From the NCBI GenBank assembly GCA_017399035.1, contig JAFQEM010000026.1, positions 62,001-126,000 on the forward strand: a stretch of 64,000 nucleotides of DNA, read 5' to 3'. Of the stretch, positions 36,647 to 44,845 are shown in pieces (position 1 is the stretch's first letter; each line of letters begins with the position of its first letter). This stretch comes from Clostridia bacterium (GTDB lineage Bacteria; Bacillota; Clostridia; Christensenellales; Borkfalkiaceae). The position numbers were made by a program, and so were the translations under genes. The notes beneath the pieces are model-generated. The model saw only the letters and a list, made by a program, of their open reading frames with translations, ran no database searches and had not been told where the DNA came from.

Positions 36647-38074
36647 ATGTCAAATTTTAGAGAAAAAATGTTAAACAACATAAGCGCACTCGCTAAAAAA
36701 ATGCAACCGTTTTTTTACGGCGCATACTTCCCAGCATACGTTGCTATGATAACGGCATTGTTCTATTTTTTAGACCTTGCTATTGTAGGTCTTTTCGTGT
36801 ATGCTGTTTTCGCTTGTTTAACGCTTGTTTTATACGAAGATTTGACACCGTTTATCCCTTTGCCCGTATGCGTGTTGGCAATGTTCAAAAGTTTTGATGC
36901 TTTCTCTAACGTTTTAACATACGTGCCGTTGGTGTTTATTTTTATTGCCCTAGTACTACATTTCGTACTTTACCCTATAAAAAGGATAACGAAAGGCAAA
37001 CTTTATCTTCCACTTATCATAGTAACTTTTGCACTTTTCGTGGGTGGTTTTTTCGCCCCGTATATGTCGCGTTACGGTGGGGCAATAGTTTCAATGGTTG
37101 CAGTTGGTCCGTTAGTTCTATTTATTTATTTTTTATTTACCACTTACGTTAAACCGCCTGAAAAGTTTGATTTTGCAAAACACGTGGCGTACGTGCTTAC
37201 TCTTTTTGGTGTTTTGTGCGCAATAGAAACTTTTTACTATAAATATTGTCGTGTTACAAATAACCCTATAGTCGACGTTATTAGCGTAGGTTGGTCAAAT
37301 ATCGGATGGTCAAACATCAACGCAGTTGCAACTTGCCTTTTGATATGTATGCCTGCTTGCTGTTATTTGTTAGTTCGCACGGGGTGTGTTAAAAGTTGTT
37401 TAACGGCACTTCTTGCTATGTACGTTGCAATGTATTTCACAAACAGTGAGGCTTGCCTAGGAATTTCAGTAGTTTTCCTACCTATATCCGTAATATTTAT
37501 GTTATTAAAATCAAACGATAGAATAAGAAAACAACTTATCATAATATCGTTTATAGTCATAATTTTAGGGCTTATTGCTTTTGCATTTATATTGACAAAA
37601 ACAAGCATTATCGCTCTTGTAACCAAGTTATTTACCGAACTTATGGACGACACGAGTAGGTCGAAGATGTATCGTATGGGATTAGAACTCTTTTCAAAAT
37701 ATCCTATATTCGGCGTAGGGCTTCACTTTGTGCCAGAAGAATACTGGATAACGGTTGATGCGGTATTTGCATTTAATTTTCACTCGTCGTTTTTTCACAT
37801 TTTAGCAACTATGGGTATTGTGGGAATTGTTGCATTCACCTTTTATTACGTTAGGCGCTATCAAATTCTTACCCAAAACTACGGCGCTTATAACACGTTT
37901 GCATTTTTATCGTTTACCATTATGGAAATATACGCAATGATAGATACTTGCGAATTCAACGTTATGCCCATAATGTTGATAGTTACCATACTTTTGGTAT
38001 CGGTTGAAAAATTAAACAATAAAAGCAACGAACAACCGTTGCCTCTATTTAAAAGACGTATAAAATTCAACTAA
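36647..38074 (+). CDS. O-antigen ligase / Wzy-like polymerase
   Basis: A 475-residue membrane protein with about 12 hydrophobic helices and the Wzy_C/WaaL-type extracytoplasmic loop SRSKMYRMGLELFSKYPIFG (just past the middle third), where R and the YPIFGVGLHF segment are family hallmarks. Such enzymes polymerise repeat units or ligate finished glycan to a carrier outside the membrane. I start it at the ATG 36647; an in-frame TTG at 36629 lies inside the promoter. The next in-frame ATG (36668) has a weak AGAG site and would give a leader of about 21 nt. It is convergent with the CapD-like gene with a 2-nt gap and no terminator. Confidence 0.8.
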   Translation: MSNFREKMLNNISALAKKMQPFFYGAYFPAYVAMITALFYFLDLAIVGLFVYAVFACLTLVLYEDLTPFIPLPVCVLAMFKSFDAFSNVLTYVPLVFIFIALVLHFVLYPIKRITKGKLYLPLIIVTFALFVGGFFAPYMSRYGGAIVSMVAVGPLVLFIYFLFTTYVKPPEKFDFAKHVAYVLTLFGVLCAIETFYYKYCRVTNNPIVDVISVGWSNIGWSNINAVATCLLICMPACCYLLVRTGCVKSCLTALLAMYVAMYFTNSEACLGISVVFLPISVIFMLLKSNDRIRKQLIIISFIVIILGLIAFAFILTKTSIIALVTKLFTELMDDTSRSKMYRMGLELFSKYPIFGVGLHFVPEEYWITVDAVFAFNFHSSFFHILATMGIVGIVAFTFYYVRRYQILTQNYGAYNTFAFLSFTIMEIYAMIDTCEFNVMPIMLIVTILLVSVEKLNNKSNEQPLPLFKRRIKFN

Positions 38075-38076
38075 TT

Positions 38077-39900
38077 TTAGTTTCTTCTATCTATTACGTA
38101 AGTGGGAACGAGTTCGTGAACTAGGTCTTTCATATCATCCGTTTCCGCATACGCTTTTTGTAAAGTTAAATCAATTTTTTCAAATAAACTCTTTTCGTCA
38201 ATTTCCAAAGGCTTGCCTATGGAAATTTTTTCATTTTCTGTCTTTAACAATCCCTCTTCAGCCATAAGCCTTTCTTCATAAAGTTTTTCGCCTGGGCGAA
38301 GTCCCGTAACTTTTACGTCGATATCTTCAAAAGGTTTAAGTCCGCTCAATTTAATCATATTTATTGCTAGGTCGTATATGCGCACCGGCTCACCCATATC
38401 TAGAACGAAAATCTCTCCGCCTTTTGCGTAAGCGCCTGCTTGCAAAACCAAACTTACAGCCTCGGGAATAGTCATAAAATATCTTACTATATCTTTATGT
38501 GTAACGGTTATAGGTCCACCTTCTTCAATTTGGCGTTTAAACAGTGGAATAACCGAACCGTTAGAACCCAACACGTTACCAAACCTAACGGCAACGTAAT
38601 CGGTATCGAATTTTTTATCCATAGTTTGAATAATCATTTCACATATACGTTTTGTTGCGCCCATAACGTTTGTGGGGTTTACGGCTTTGTCCGTACTGAT
38701 TAAAATAAACCTTTCCGCACCAAATTGCCCTGCCGCACGAGCAACGTTAAGCGTTCCGCCAACGTTATTTTTAACAGCCTCGTTGGGGCTTGTTTCCATA
38801 AGCGGAACGTGTTTGTGCGCCGCAGCGTGGAAAACGATTTGTGGTGAATATGTGCTAAACACTTCTTCTATTTTGTTTTTATCTCTTACGCTTGCAATAA
38901 GAACGGTAAGATTAAGATTAGGTACGTTTCTAACTAATTCTTGTTGAATATCGTAAGCGTTATTTTCATAGATGTCTAAAATAATAAGCCTTTTTGGGTT
39001 ATGCGTTGCAATTTGACGGCATAATTCACTACCTATTGAACCACCGCCACCCGTTACCAAAACGGTTTTGCCTTCAATGTAACCCATAATTTCATTAAGA
39101 TTAACCTTAACTTGTTCTCTACCTAAAAGGTCTGCAATACTTACGGGCTTGATATCCGAAATAGAAACCTGACCATTTGTAAACTGGAACATACCAGGAA
39201 TAATTTTAGTTTTACATTTGGTTTTTTGGCACTCTGCAACTATTCTAGAAATATCTTTTTTATTTGCAGATGGAATTGCAATTACAATTCTATCAATAGC
39301 AAACTTGTCCACCATCTCTTGTATTCGAGTGGTATCGCCCACTACTTTCACACCGTTTATATATTTATTGAGTTTATCGGGGTCGTCGTCAATAGCGCAA
39401 ACAGGACGCATATTATATTGCTCTGAAGTTTTCATTTCACGAATAAGTATACTACCCGCGCTACCTGCCCCGACAATCATAACCCTTTTTTCGTCAACAG
39501 AACTTCTTCTCTTTTCAAGTTTTACGGCTTGCATAAATCTCAAAAAATATCTGCTTGCCATCGTAGTTACAAAAATTATAGCGGTTGAAATTATAGCCCA
39601 CTCTTTAACTAGCGTTCCACCGATTGTAGAAACAAGCAAACCGTAAATTCCCATAACGGCAGAAACACAAACTATGCGTAGAGCGTCAGAAAAACCTGCA
39701 TAATGCAAAAGTATAGAATAAATTTTCAACCCAAAGTTAAGCGACACAAGTAAAATACCGCCTATTACTAAAAACGCCCAACTCTCTTCAAGGGCACCAG
39801 ATAAATCAAGACGCAATATCCAAGTGGAAAATATCCACGCGCCTATATAAACGAGAATATCAAAAACAATAAATATTGCAGTTTTAAGATTTCTGTTCAT
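38077..39900 (-). CDS. Membrane nucleotide-sugar 4,6-dehydratase (CapD/PglF-like)
   Basis: A protein of about 607 residues of the CapD/WbpM/PglF family, which converts UDP-GlcNAc to the 4-keto-6-deoxy sugar, the first step to bacillosamine or similar sugars. Four N-terminal membrane helices (about 8-110) are followed by a first Rossmann region (VMIVGAGSAGSILIREM) and the catalytic SDR domain (VLVTGGGGSIGSELCRQIA, about 275-293; ISTDKAVNPTNVMGATKR with the catalytic Thr-Asp-Lys variant). I place the start at 39898-39900 because GGGGG lies 7 nt upstream; a longer in-frame start would read through that site. It follows dxs by 10 nt. Confidence 0.88.
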   Translation of the reverse strand: MNRNLKTAIFIVFDILVYIGAWIFSTWILRLDLSGALEESWAFLVIGGILLVSLNFGLKIYSILLHYAGFSDALRIVCVSAVMGIYGLLVSTIGGTLVKEWAIISTAIIFVTTMASRYFLRFMQAVKLEKRRSSVDEKRVMIVGAGSAGSILIREMKTSEQYNMRPVCAIDDDPDKLNKYINGVKVVGDTTRIQEMVDKFAIDRIVIAIPSANKKDISRIVAECQKTKCKTKIIPGMFQFTNGQVSISDIKPVSIADLLGREQVKVNLNEIMGYIEGKTVLVTGGGGSIGSELCRQIATHNPKRLIILDIYENNAYDIQQELVRNVPNLNLTVLIASVRDKNKIEEVFSTYSPQIVFHAAAHKHVPLMETSPNEAVKNNVGGTLNVARAAGQFGAERFILISTDKAVNPTNVMGATKRICEMIIQTMDKKFDTDYVAVRFGNVLGSNGSVIPLFKRQIEEGGPITVTHKDIVRYFMTIPEAVSLVLQAGAYAKGGEIFVLDMGEPVRIYDLAINMIKLSGLKPFEDIDVKVTGLRPGEKLYEERLMAEEGLLKTENEKISIGKPLEIDEKSLFEKIDLTLQKAYAETDDMKDLVHELVPTYVIDRRN

Positions 39901-39910
39901 TTTATCCCCC

Positions 39911-41722
39911 TTAAACTTCACCTAATAAACTTTTAGTTTGTTCTTTTAAATTTTCAACCGTAAGACCGTTTTCTTTGAGTTGTTTATCTACGCTACCGTG
40001 ACGCACAAAGTCGTCTTTTATACCTAAATTTATCACTTTAGTAAAATAGCCTTTTTGCAAATAATAGCCGTTTACAAGTGAACCAAAGCCACCTATAACG
40101 CTATTTTCTTCAAGCGTTATAACTGGCAAATTGCTAATTTCATCAAGTGTTTTTTCGCAAAGCGGTTTTACTGTTCTTGCGCAAATTACCCTAACGCCAT
40201 CAACCTCTTGAGCAAACTTTTTAGCAATATCTAACATTCTAGGTCCAACGGCAAGAACGGTAAGTTTATCACCATCAGTAATTTTTTCCCAAAGCGCGTC
40301 TTTATAAGGCAACACTTCTCTTTCTTCTATAGAATTTTTAGGATAGCGAATTACAACCGGCGCATTTAGTTCAATAGCGTATTCTAAAGCATCTTTAAAT
40401 TCATTGACGTTAGACGGCGCTAATATTCGCAAATTAGGAACGTGCGTTAAAAAACTAAAATCAAAAACACCTTGGTGAGTTTTGCCGTCTTTTCCAACTA
40501 CGCCAGACCTATCAAGACAAAAAACAACGGGTAAATTTTGCAAACAAACGTCGTGCATAACTTGGTCGTAAGCGCGTTGTAAAAAAGTAGAATACATTGC
40601 CACCACGGGTTTTAATCCGCCCGCAGCCATACCCGCAGCGTAAGTTACTGCAAATTCTTCGGCAATGCCCACGTCGTAAAAGTTTTTTGGATACGCTTTT
40701 TCTACGCACACAAGCCCCGTGCCGTCTTTCATACCTGCTGTTATTGCAACTATTTTATTATCTTTTTCTATGAGCGAATTGAGTTTTTCACCAAGCGCGC
40801 TTGAAAAATCACCCGATTCATTTTTAAGATTAGCCCCCACGCCGTGATACATATCCGCGTGTTCTTCTGCTTGTTCAAAGCCTTTACCTTTTGTAGTTTT
40901 AACGTGCAAAAATACAGCCTTATTACTTGATGCGTAGCGAAGACGAGCCATAACCTTGTTTATTTCTTTAAGATTATTGCCGTCAACCACACCAACGTAT
41001 TTAAAGCCGTGGCTTTCAAAATAATCGTTATGTTTAATAAGATTTTTTATAAAATTTCTAAACCCTGCAAGCGCCCTAGTTATAAACGACGACCCGAAAA
41101 TTTTGCGCAAACCTCGTTTACCCCTAACGTAAGAACGGCGAATTGTATTTTTTGAAACGTAGCGGTAAAATCCGTTTTTATTTTTAGAAATAGACATCCC
41201 GTTGTCGTTTAAGATAACAATAAGTTTGTTCGGCTTTGAATTAGTTGCGCTCAACGCCTCAAGGTTAAGTCCGTTAGCAAGCGCGCCGTCCCCAACCACA
41301 ACTATTACGTAATAATCTTCACCCGCCTTATCTCTTGCCGTGCAATATCCCAAGCCCGCAGAAATAGACGTGCCCGCATGCCCTGCGCCAAAAGCGTCGT
41401 ATTCACTTTCCGCCCTATCGGGAAAACCTGAAAGCCCACCGTCCGTGCGAATAGTATGAAAATAATCCTTTCTACCCGAAAGGATTTTATGCGCGTAACA
41501 TTGATGGCCAACGTCAAAAATAATTTTGTCTTTAGCAAAGTCAAAATTGTTATAAAGGGCAATCATAGTTTCAACGATACCAAGATTAGATGCAAGATGT
41601 CCGCCGTTATTAGACGTAACTGAAATAATCTGTTCACGGAGTTCTTTAGACAGCCCTTTCAACTCATCAAGATTTAGTTTTTTCACGTCTTCGGGCGTGT
41701 TTATTTTGTCCAGTATCCCCAT
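39911..41722 (-). CDS. dxs: 1-Deoxy-D-xylulose-5-phosphate synthase
   Basis: Dxs joins pyruvate and glyceraldehyde 3-phosphate, using thiamine diphosphate, as the first step of the MEP isoprenoid pathway. It has about 603 residues: HLASNLGIVE and DVGHQCYAHKI in the N-terminal domain, the ThDP motif VVGDGALANGLNLEAL (about 145-160), a transketolase pyrimidine-binding domain (about 305-465, DVGIAEEFAVTYAAGMA) and a C-terminal domain. The start at 41722 gives the usual MGILDKINTPEDV opening; an upstream in-frame ATG (41794) lies in the promoter. No good ribosome binding site is visible close to the start. Isoprenoid supply for undecaprenyl carrier fits the polysaccharide neighbours. Confidence 0.95.
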   Translation of the reverse strand: MGILDKINTPEDVKKLNLDELKGLSKELREQIISVTSNNGGHLASNLGIVETMIALYNNFDFAKDKIIFDVGHQCYAHKILSGRKDYFHTIRTDGGLSGFPDRAESEYDAFGAGHAGTSISAGLGYCTARDKAGEDYYVIVVVGDGALANGLNLEALSATNSKPNKLIVILNDNGMSISKNKNGFYRYVSKNTIRRSYVRGKRGLRKIFGSSFITRALAGFRNFIKNLIKHNDYFESHGFKYVGVVDGNNLKEINKVMARLRYASSNKAVFLHVKTTKGKGFEQAEEHADMYHGVGANLKNESGDFSSALGEKLNSLIEKDNKIVAITAGMKDGTGLVCVEKAYPKNFYDVGIAEEFAVTYAAGMAAGGLKPVVAMYSTFLQRAYDQVMHDVCLQNLPVVFCLDRSGVVGKDGKTHQGVFDFSFLTHVPNLRILAPSNVNEFKDALEYAIELNAPVVIRYPKNSIEEREVLPYKDALWEKITDGDKLTVLAVGPRMLDIAKKFAQEVDGVRVICARTVKPLCEKTLDEISNLPVITLEENSVIGGFGSLVNGYYLQKGYFTKVINLGIKDDFVRHGSVDKQLKENGLTVENLKEQTKSLLGEV

Positions 41723-41767
41723 TACGCTATGCTTTTTCCTTTTTAAATTCCAACTTACTTTATTTAT

Positions 41768-41796
41768 TATATAACATAAAGGTAAAAAAGTCAATA
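41768..41796 (-). promoter_or_regulatory. Promoter of the dxs-capD operon
   Basis: Minus-strand TTGACT (41791-41796), 17 bp, TATAAT (41768-41773). The expected start near 41761 gives a leader of about 39 nt. Confidence 0.88.
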
Positions 41797-41883
41797 TTAA
41801 CTTAAAATTTTATTACAAAACGAGGTATTTTTAGCAAACAAAAGCCTTAAAACGTCAATATTATACTTTCGACAATTTTCCGC

Positions 41884-41913
41884 TTGACTTTTTTATTAAA
41901 CGTGAACTAAAAT
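41884..41913 (+). promoter_or_regulatory. Promoter of the aminopeptidase-rsmE operon
   Basis: TTGACT (41884-41889), 18 bp, TAAAAT (41908-41913). Confidence 0.7.
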
Positions 41914-41945
41914 GAATATGAAAAAAACTATCGGTGGTAAAGATA

Positions 41946-43172
41946 ATGATTAGTGGAAAAACTTTAACGGAATACGCGCGCCTAGTTATTAAAATAGGCG
42001 TAAATTTACAAAAAGGTCAAGGGCTAGAAATCGCTTGCCCCGTTGAAAAAAGTCAAGTAGCGCAAGCACTTACCGAGGCCGCCTACGAATTTGGCGCTAA
42101 AATCGTGCGTATTCGTTGGGAAAGTGAAAACATAAACAGAATAAACTACTTAAACGCAAGCGCAGAAGACTTAAAAGAAATTCCCAAATGGTTTGTAGAC
42201 AGCAAAAATTATCTTGTAGAAAAGGGTTTTTGTTACGTTGCAGTTTCTGCCGACGACCCCTCTGCTTATAAAGACGTTCCACCTGAAAAAATTGCGGTGG
42301 TTGCTAAAGCGCGCGCAAAAGCATTGAAAAAGTTTTCAGATAACGTAATGGCAAACGGAATAAGGTGGTGCGTGGTTTCCGTCCCAACGCTTGCTTGGGC
42401 AAAACAAGTGTTTCCAAATTCAGAAGACCCTGAAAAAGAATTGTCAAACGCCATTGAAAAGGCTATGCGATTAGACAAGAAAAATCCCCTTAATGTGTGG
42501 GAAGAACATATACGCACTTTAGATAGCAGAGCACAATATCTAAACAACCAAAGATTTGAATATTTAGTTTTCAAAAATTCTAAAGGAACTAATCTAAAAG
42601 TCGGGCTGTGCGACGACCATACTTGGACTTCCGCAAAAGAAAGGGCAAAAGACGGGGTTGAATTCGTTGCAAATATGCCCACCGAAGAAGTGTTTACCGC
42701 CCCACACAGATTAAAAGCAGACGGAGTTTTATTTTCGTCTATGCCACTATGCGAAAACGGACAAATTGTTGACGACTTTACCATAACTTTCAAAAAGGGT
42801 AAAATAGTTGACTTTTCCGCAAAAAAAGGCTATGAAACGTTAAAACACCTAATTGAAACTGACGAGGGAACTAAAAGGCTTGGCGAAGTTGCGCTAATAG
42901 GTAAAAGTTCACCTATCGCAAAGAGTGGAATTTTGTTTTATAACACTCTTTTTGACGAAAATGCAAGTTGCCATTTAGCCATAGGAAAAGCATACCCAAC
43001 AACCGTTAAAAACGGTGATAAACTGACAATAAAAGAACTAAAAGAAAAGGGCTTAAACGACTCTGCCGAACACATTGATTTTATGATAGGCACTAAAGAT
43101 TTAAGCGTTACGGGTATTAAAAAAGACGGAAGTGAAACGGTAATTTTCAAAAACGGTGAATGGTCAATTTAA
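41946..43172 (+). CDS. M29-family aminopeptidase (AmpS/PepS-like)
   Basis: A 408-residue cytoplasmic metallo-aminopeptidase of family M29, which trims N-terminal residues from peptides using two metal ions. Expected metal ligands are seen in PTEEVFTAP (Glu, about 245), GEVALIG (Glu, about 315), SCHLAIGKAYP (His, about 342) and HIDFMIGTKDLSVTG (His and Asp, about 375-385). The ATG at 41946 has GGTGG 8 nt upstream; a GTG at 41934 is also in frame but overlaps that site. It is followed by rsmE after 12 nt. Confidence 0.9.
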   Translation: MISGKTLTEYARLVIKIGVNLQKGQGLEIACPVEKSQVAQALTEAAYEFGAKIVRIRWESENINRINYLNASAEDLKEIPKWFVDSKNYLVEKGFCYVAVSADDPSAYKDVPPEKIAVVAKARAKALKKFSDNVMANGIRWCVVSVPTLAWAKQVFPNSEDPEKELSNAIEKAMRLDKKNPLNVWEEHIRTLDSRAQYLNNQRFEYLVFKNSKGTNLKVGLCDDHTWTSAKERAKDGVEFVANMPTEEVFTAPHRLKADGVLFSSMPLCENGQIVDDFTITFKKGKIVDFSAKKGYETLKHLIETDEGTKRLGEVALIGKSSPIAKSGILFYNTLFDENASCHLAIGKAYPTTVKNGDKLTIKELKEKGLNDSAEHIDFMIGTKDLSVTGIKKDGSETVIFKNGEWSI

Positions 43173-43184
43173 TAAGGATAAAAT

Positions 43185-43925
43185 ATGTTTAATTTTTTTA
43201 TAACTGAAGAAAAAATAAGTGAAGATAAAATTATTATTACAGACGCAGACTACAACCACGCAATAAACGTTTTAAGGCTAAAAGTTGGCGACGAGTTTTT
43301 AGCAAGCGTAAACGGTCAAAGCCATTTATGTGAAATTGAGCAAATAACTAAAACCCAAGTGATTGCAAAAATCACCCTAAAAGATTATTTAGACACTTCT
43401 CTTCCTATCAAAATTTATCTTTTTCAAGGACTGCCAAAGAGCGATAAAATGGAATTGATAATTCAAAAGGCTGTGGAACTTGGTGTAGACCAAATTTTCC
43501 CCGTTGAAACCGAAAGGTGCGTGGTTAAACTTGACCAAAAGAAAAAAGATACAAAAACTTCACGCTGGCAATCTATTGCAGAAAGCGCGGCAAAACAGAG
43601 CAAACGCACGGTTATTCCACAAGTTTTGAGCGCAATTTCTTTTAAAGAATTGCTAGAAAAAATAAAAACCGTTGACGTTTTTTTGCTACCATACGAGTGC
43701 GTAAACGGTATGCAAGCAACAAAAGATGCTTTGAGCGATATAAAAAGCGGTATGACGGTTGGCGTGTTTATAGGTCCAGAGGGCGGGTTTTCTGAAAAAG
43801 AAGTTATATCTTGCCAAAACCTAGGCGCAAAAATTATTTCTTTAGGTAAACGAATATTGCGCACGGAAACGGCCACAATCACTTCACTATCAATGCTTAT
43901 GCTACACGCTGAAACTAATTTATAA
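43185..43925 (+). CDS. rsmE: 16S rRNA (uracil-1498-N3)-methyltransferase
   Basis: RsmE methylates N3 of U1498 in 16S rRNA. The 246-residue protein has an N-terminal PUA-like domain (HAINVLRLKVGDEFLA, about 25-40) and a C-terminal SPOUT knot with KSDKMELIIQKAVELGVDQI (about 85-104), FIGPEGGFSEKEV (about 194-206) and LGKRILRTETATI (about 223-235). AAGGAT lies 6 nt before the ATG. A long terminator stem follows. Confidence 0.95.
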   Translation: MFNFFITEEKISEDKIIITDADYNHAINVLRLKVGDEFLASVNGQSHLCEIEQITKTQVIAKITLKDYLDTSLPIKIYLFQGLPKSDKMELIIQKAVELGVDQIFPVETERCVVKLDQKKKDTKTSRWQSIAESAAKQSKRTVIPQVLSAISFKELLEKIKTVDVFLLPYECVNGMQATKDALSDIKSGMTVGVFIGPEGGFSEKEVISCQNLGAKIISLGKRILRTETATITSLSMLMLHAETNL

Positions 43926-43933
43926 TAAAAAGT

Positions 43934-43972
43934 AAAATATGCGTTTGTGAAAAAACCACAAACGCATATTTT
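43934..43972 (+). terminator. Bidirectional terminator between rsmE and the DeoR gene
   Basis: A 16-bp perfect stem (43934-43949 with 43957-43972), 7-nt loop, ending in a T run; it also lies 4 nt past the convergent DeoR gene. Confidence 0.93.
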
Positions 43973-43976
43973 TTAA

Positions 43977-44717
43977 TCAATATTTTGCCGTTATAAATTC
44001 AACGTTTTCAAATTTATTTTTTAATTCTTTTGAAACATCTTGATTAGTAATCATTATATCAAAAATGCCTATATCGCCTATATATCTATTTGACTTCATT
44101 TTGAGTTTATCACTATCGCAAAGCAACACGCTTTTTTCTGAATTTCGTATTGCCGTTTTAATATAATCCCAATATTCTTCGCTATGCGCAACGTATCCCT
44201 CTTTAGAAACAGAACTTACGGCAAAAAAGGCAACGTTAAAATTGAACTTTTCTATCATATCTGAAACGTACGAACCACCAGTCATAATTGCGTCGTAAAC
44301 CTTTCCACCACAAACATAACAGTTTACCCCGTGTTCACACAAAAAACTTGCAAGTTTCAAGTTTGCCGTACACACAGTAACGTCTTTCTTTTTTATAATT
44401 TTCTCGCCCAAAAAATAAGTTGTTGTAGTGCCATCTATAAAAACGTAATCGCCGTCGTTTATCATTTCCGACGCACGCTTGCAAATTGTTATTTTTTCTA
44501 AAGTATTTTCGTGTTCTCTAACTAGCGCAGGGCGACCTGTCGAAAAACTTACACCACCATAACTCTTTTTTATTAAACCTAATTCCGCAAGATAAGTTAA
44601 ATCTCTTCTAATAGTTGCAGGGCTATAATGCAGTTTATTTACCAACTTTTCAACCGTTATATATTTTTCTTCTCTAACTATTTCTAAAACCCTATCTATA
44701 CGCTCGTTTTTTATCAT
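43977..44717 (-). CDS. DeoR/GlpR-family transcription regulator
   Basis: A 246-residue regulator. The N-terminal winged helix (about 5-55) is the DeoR type: ITVEKLVNKLHYSPATIRRD and LAELGLIKKSYGG. The C-terminal DeoRC sensor domain (about 75-240) has IDGTTTTYFLGEKI and usually binds a phosphorylated sugar. It is divergent from a MATE exporter, with two palindromes in the 128-bp gap (44736-44758 and 44765-44780), so it probably controls that gene and itself. The effector is unknown. Confidence 0.92.
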   Translation of the reverse strand: MIKNERIDRVLEIVREEKYITVEKLVNKLHYSPATIRRDLTYLAELGLIKKSYGGVSFSTGRPALVREHENTLEKITICKRASEMINDGDYVFIDGTTTTYFLGEKIIKKKDVTVCTANLKLASFLCEHGVNCYVCGGKVYDAIMTGGSYVSDMIEKFNFNVAFFAVSSVSKEGYVAHSEEYWDYIKTAIRNSEKSVLLCDSDKLKMKSNRYIGDIGIFDIMITNQDVSKELKNKFENVEFITAKY

Positions 44718-44735
44718 ATTTTTCCTTATCTTAAA

Positions 44736-44780
44736 TGATTATTGTTGACAAATAATCAAAAAATCAATCACTTATGATTG
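44736..44780. promoter_or_regulatory. Two inverted repeats, probable DeoR operators
   Basis: TGATTATT-7 nt-AATAATCA (44736-44743 with 44751-44758) and CAATCA-4 nt-TGATTG (44765-44770 with 44775-44780). Both lie between the divergent start codons, just upstream of the MATE promoter. Confidence 0.6.
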
Positions 44781-44783
44781 TTG

Positions 44784-44812
44784 TTGATTATTTTATGTTT
44801 TCATTATATACT
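44784..44812 (+). promoter_or_regulatory. Promoter of the MATE gene
   Basis: TTGATT (44784-44789), 17 bp, TATACT (44807-44812). It starts 3 bp after the second palindrome. Confidence 0.78.
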
Positions 44813-44845
44813 TATTTTAACAACAAATCAAGGAAAAAACAAAAA

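Noticed and set aside
41723..41794. N-terminal extension of Dxs
   Set aside because: The upstream ATG overlaps the -35 box of the dxs promoter.
44774..44845. 24-residue N-terminal extension of the MATE protein
   Set aside because: The ATG at 44774 lies upstream of the mapped promoter elements; the start at 44846 matches the family.
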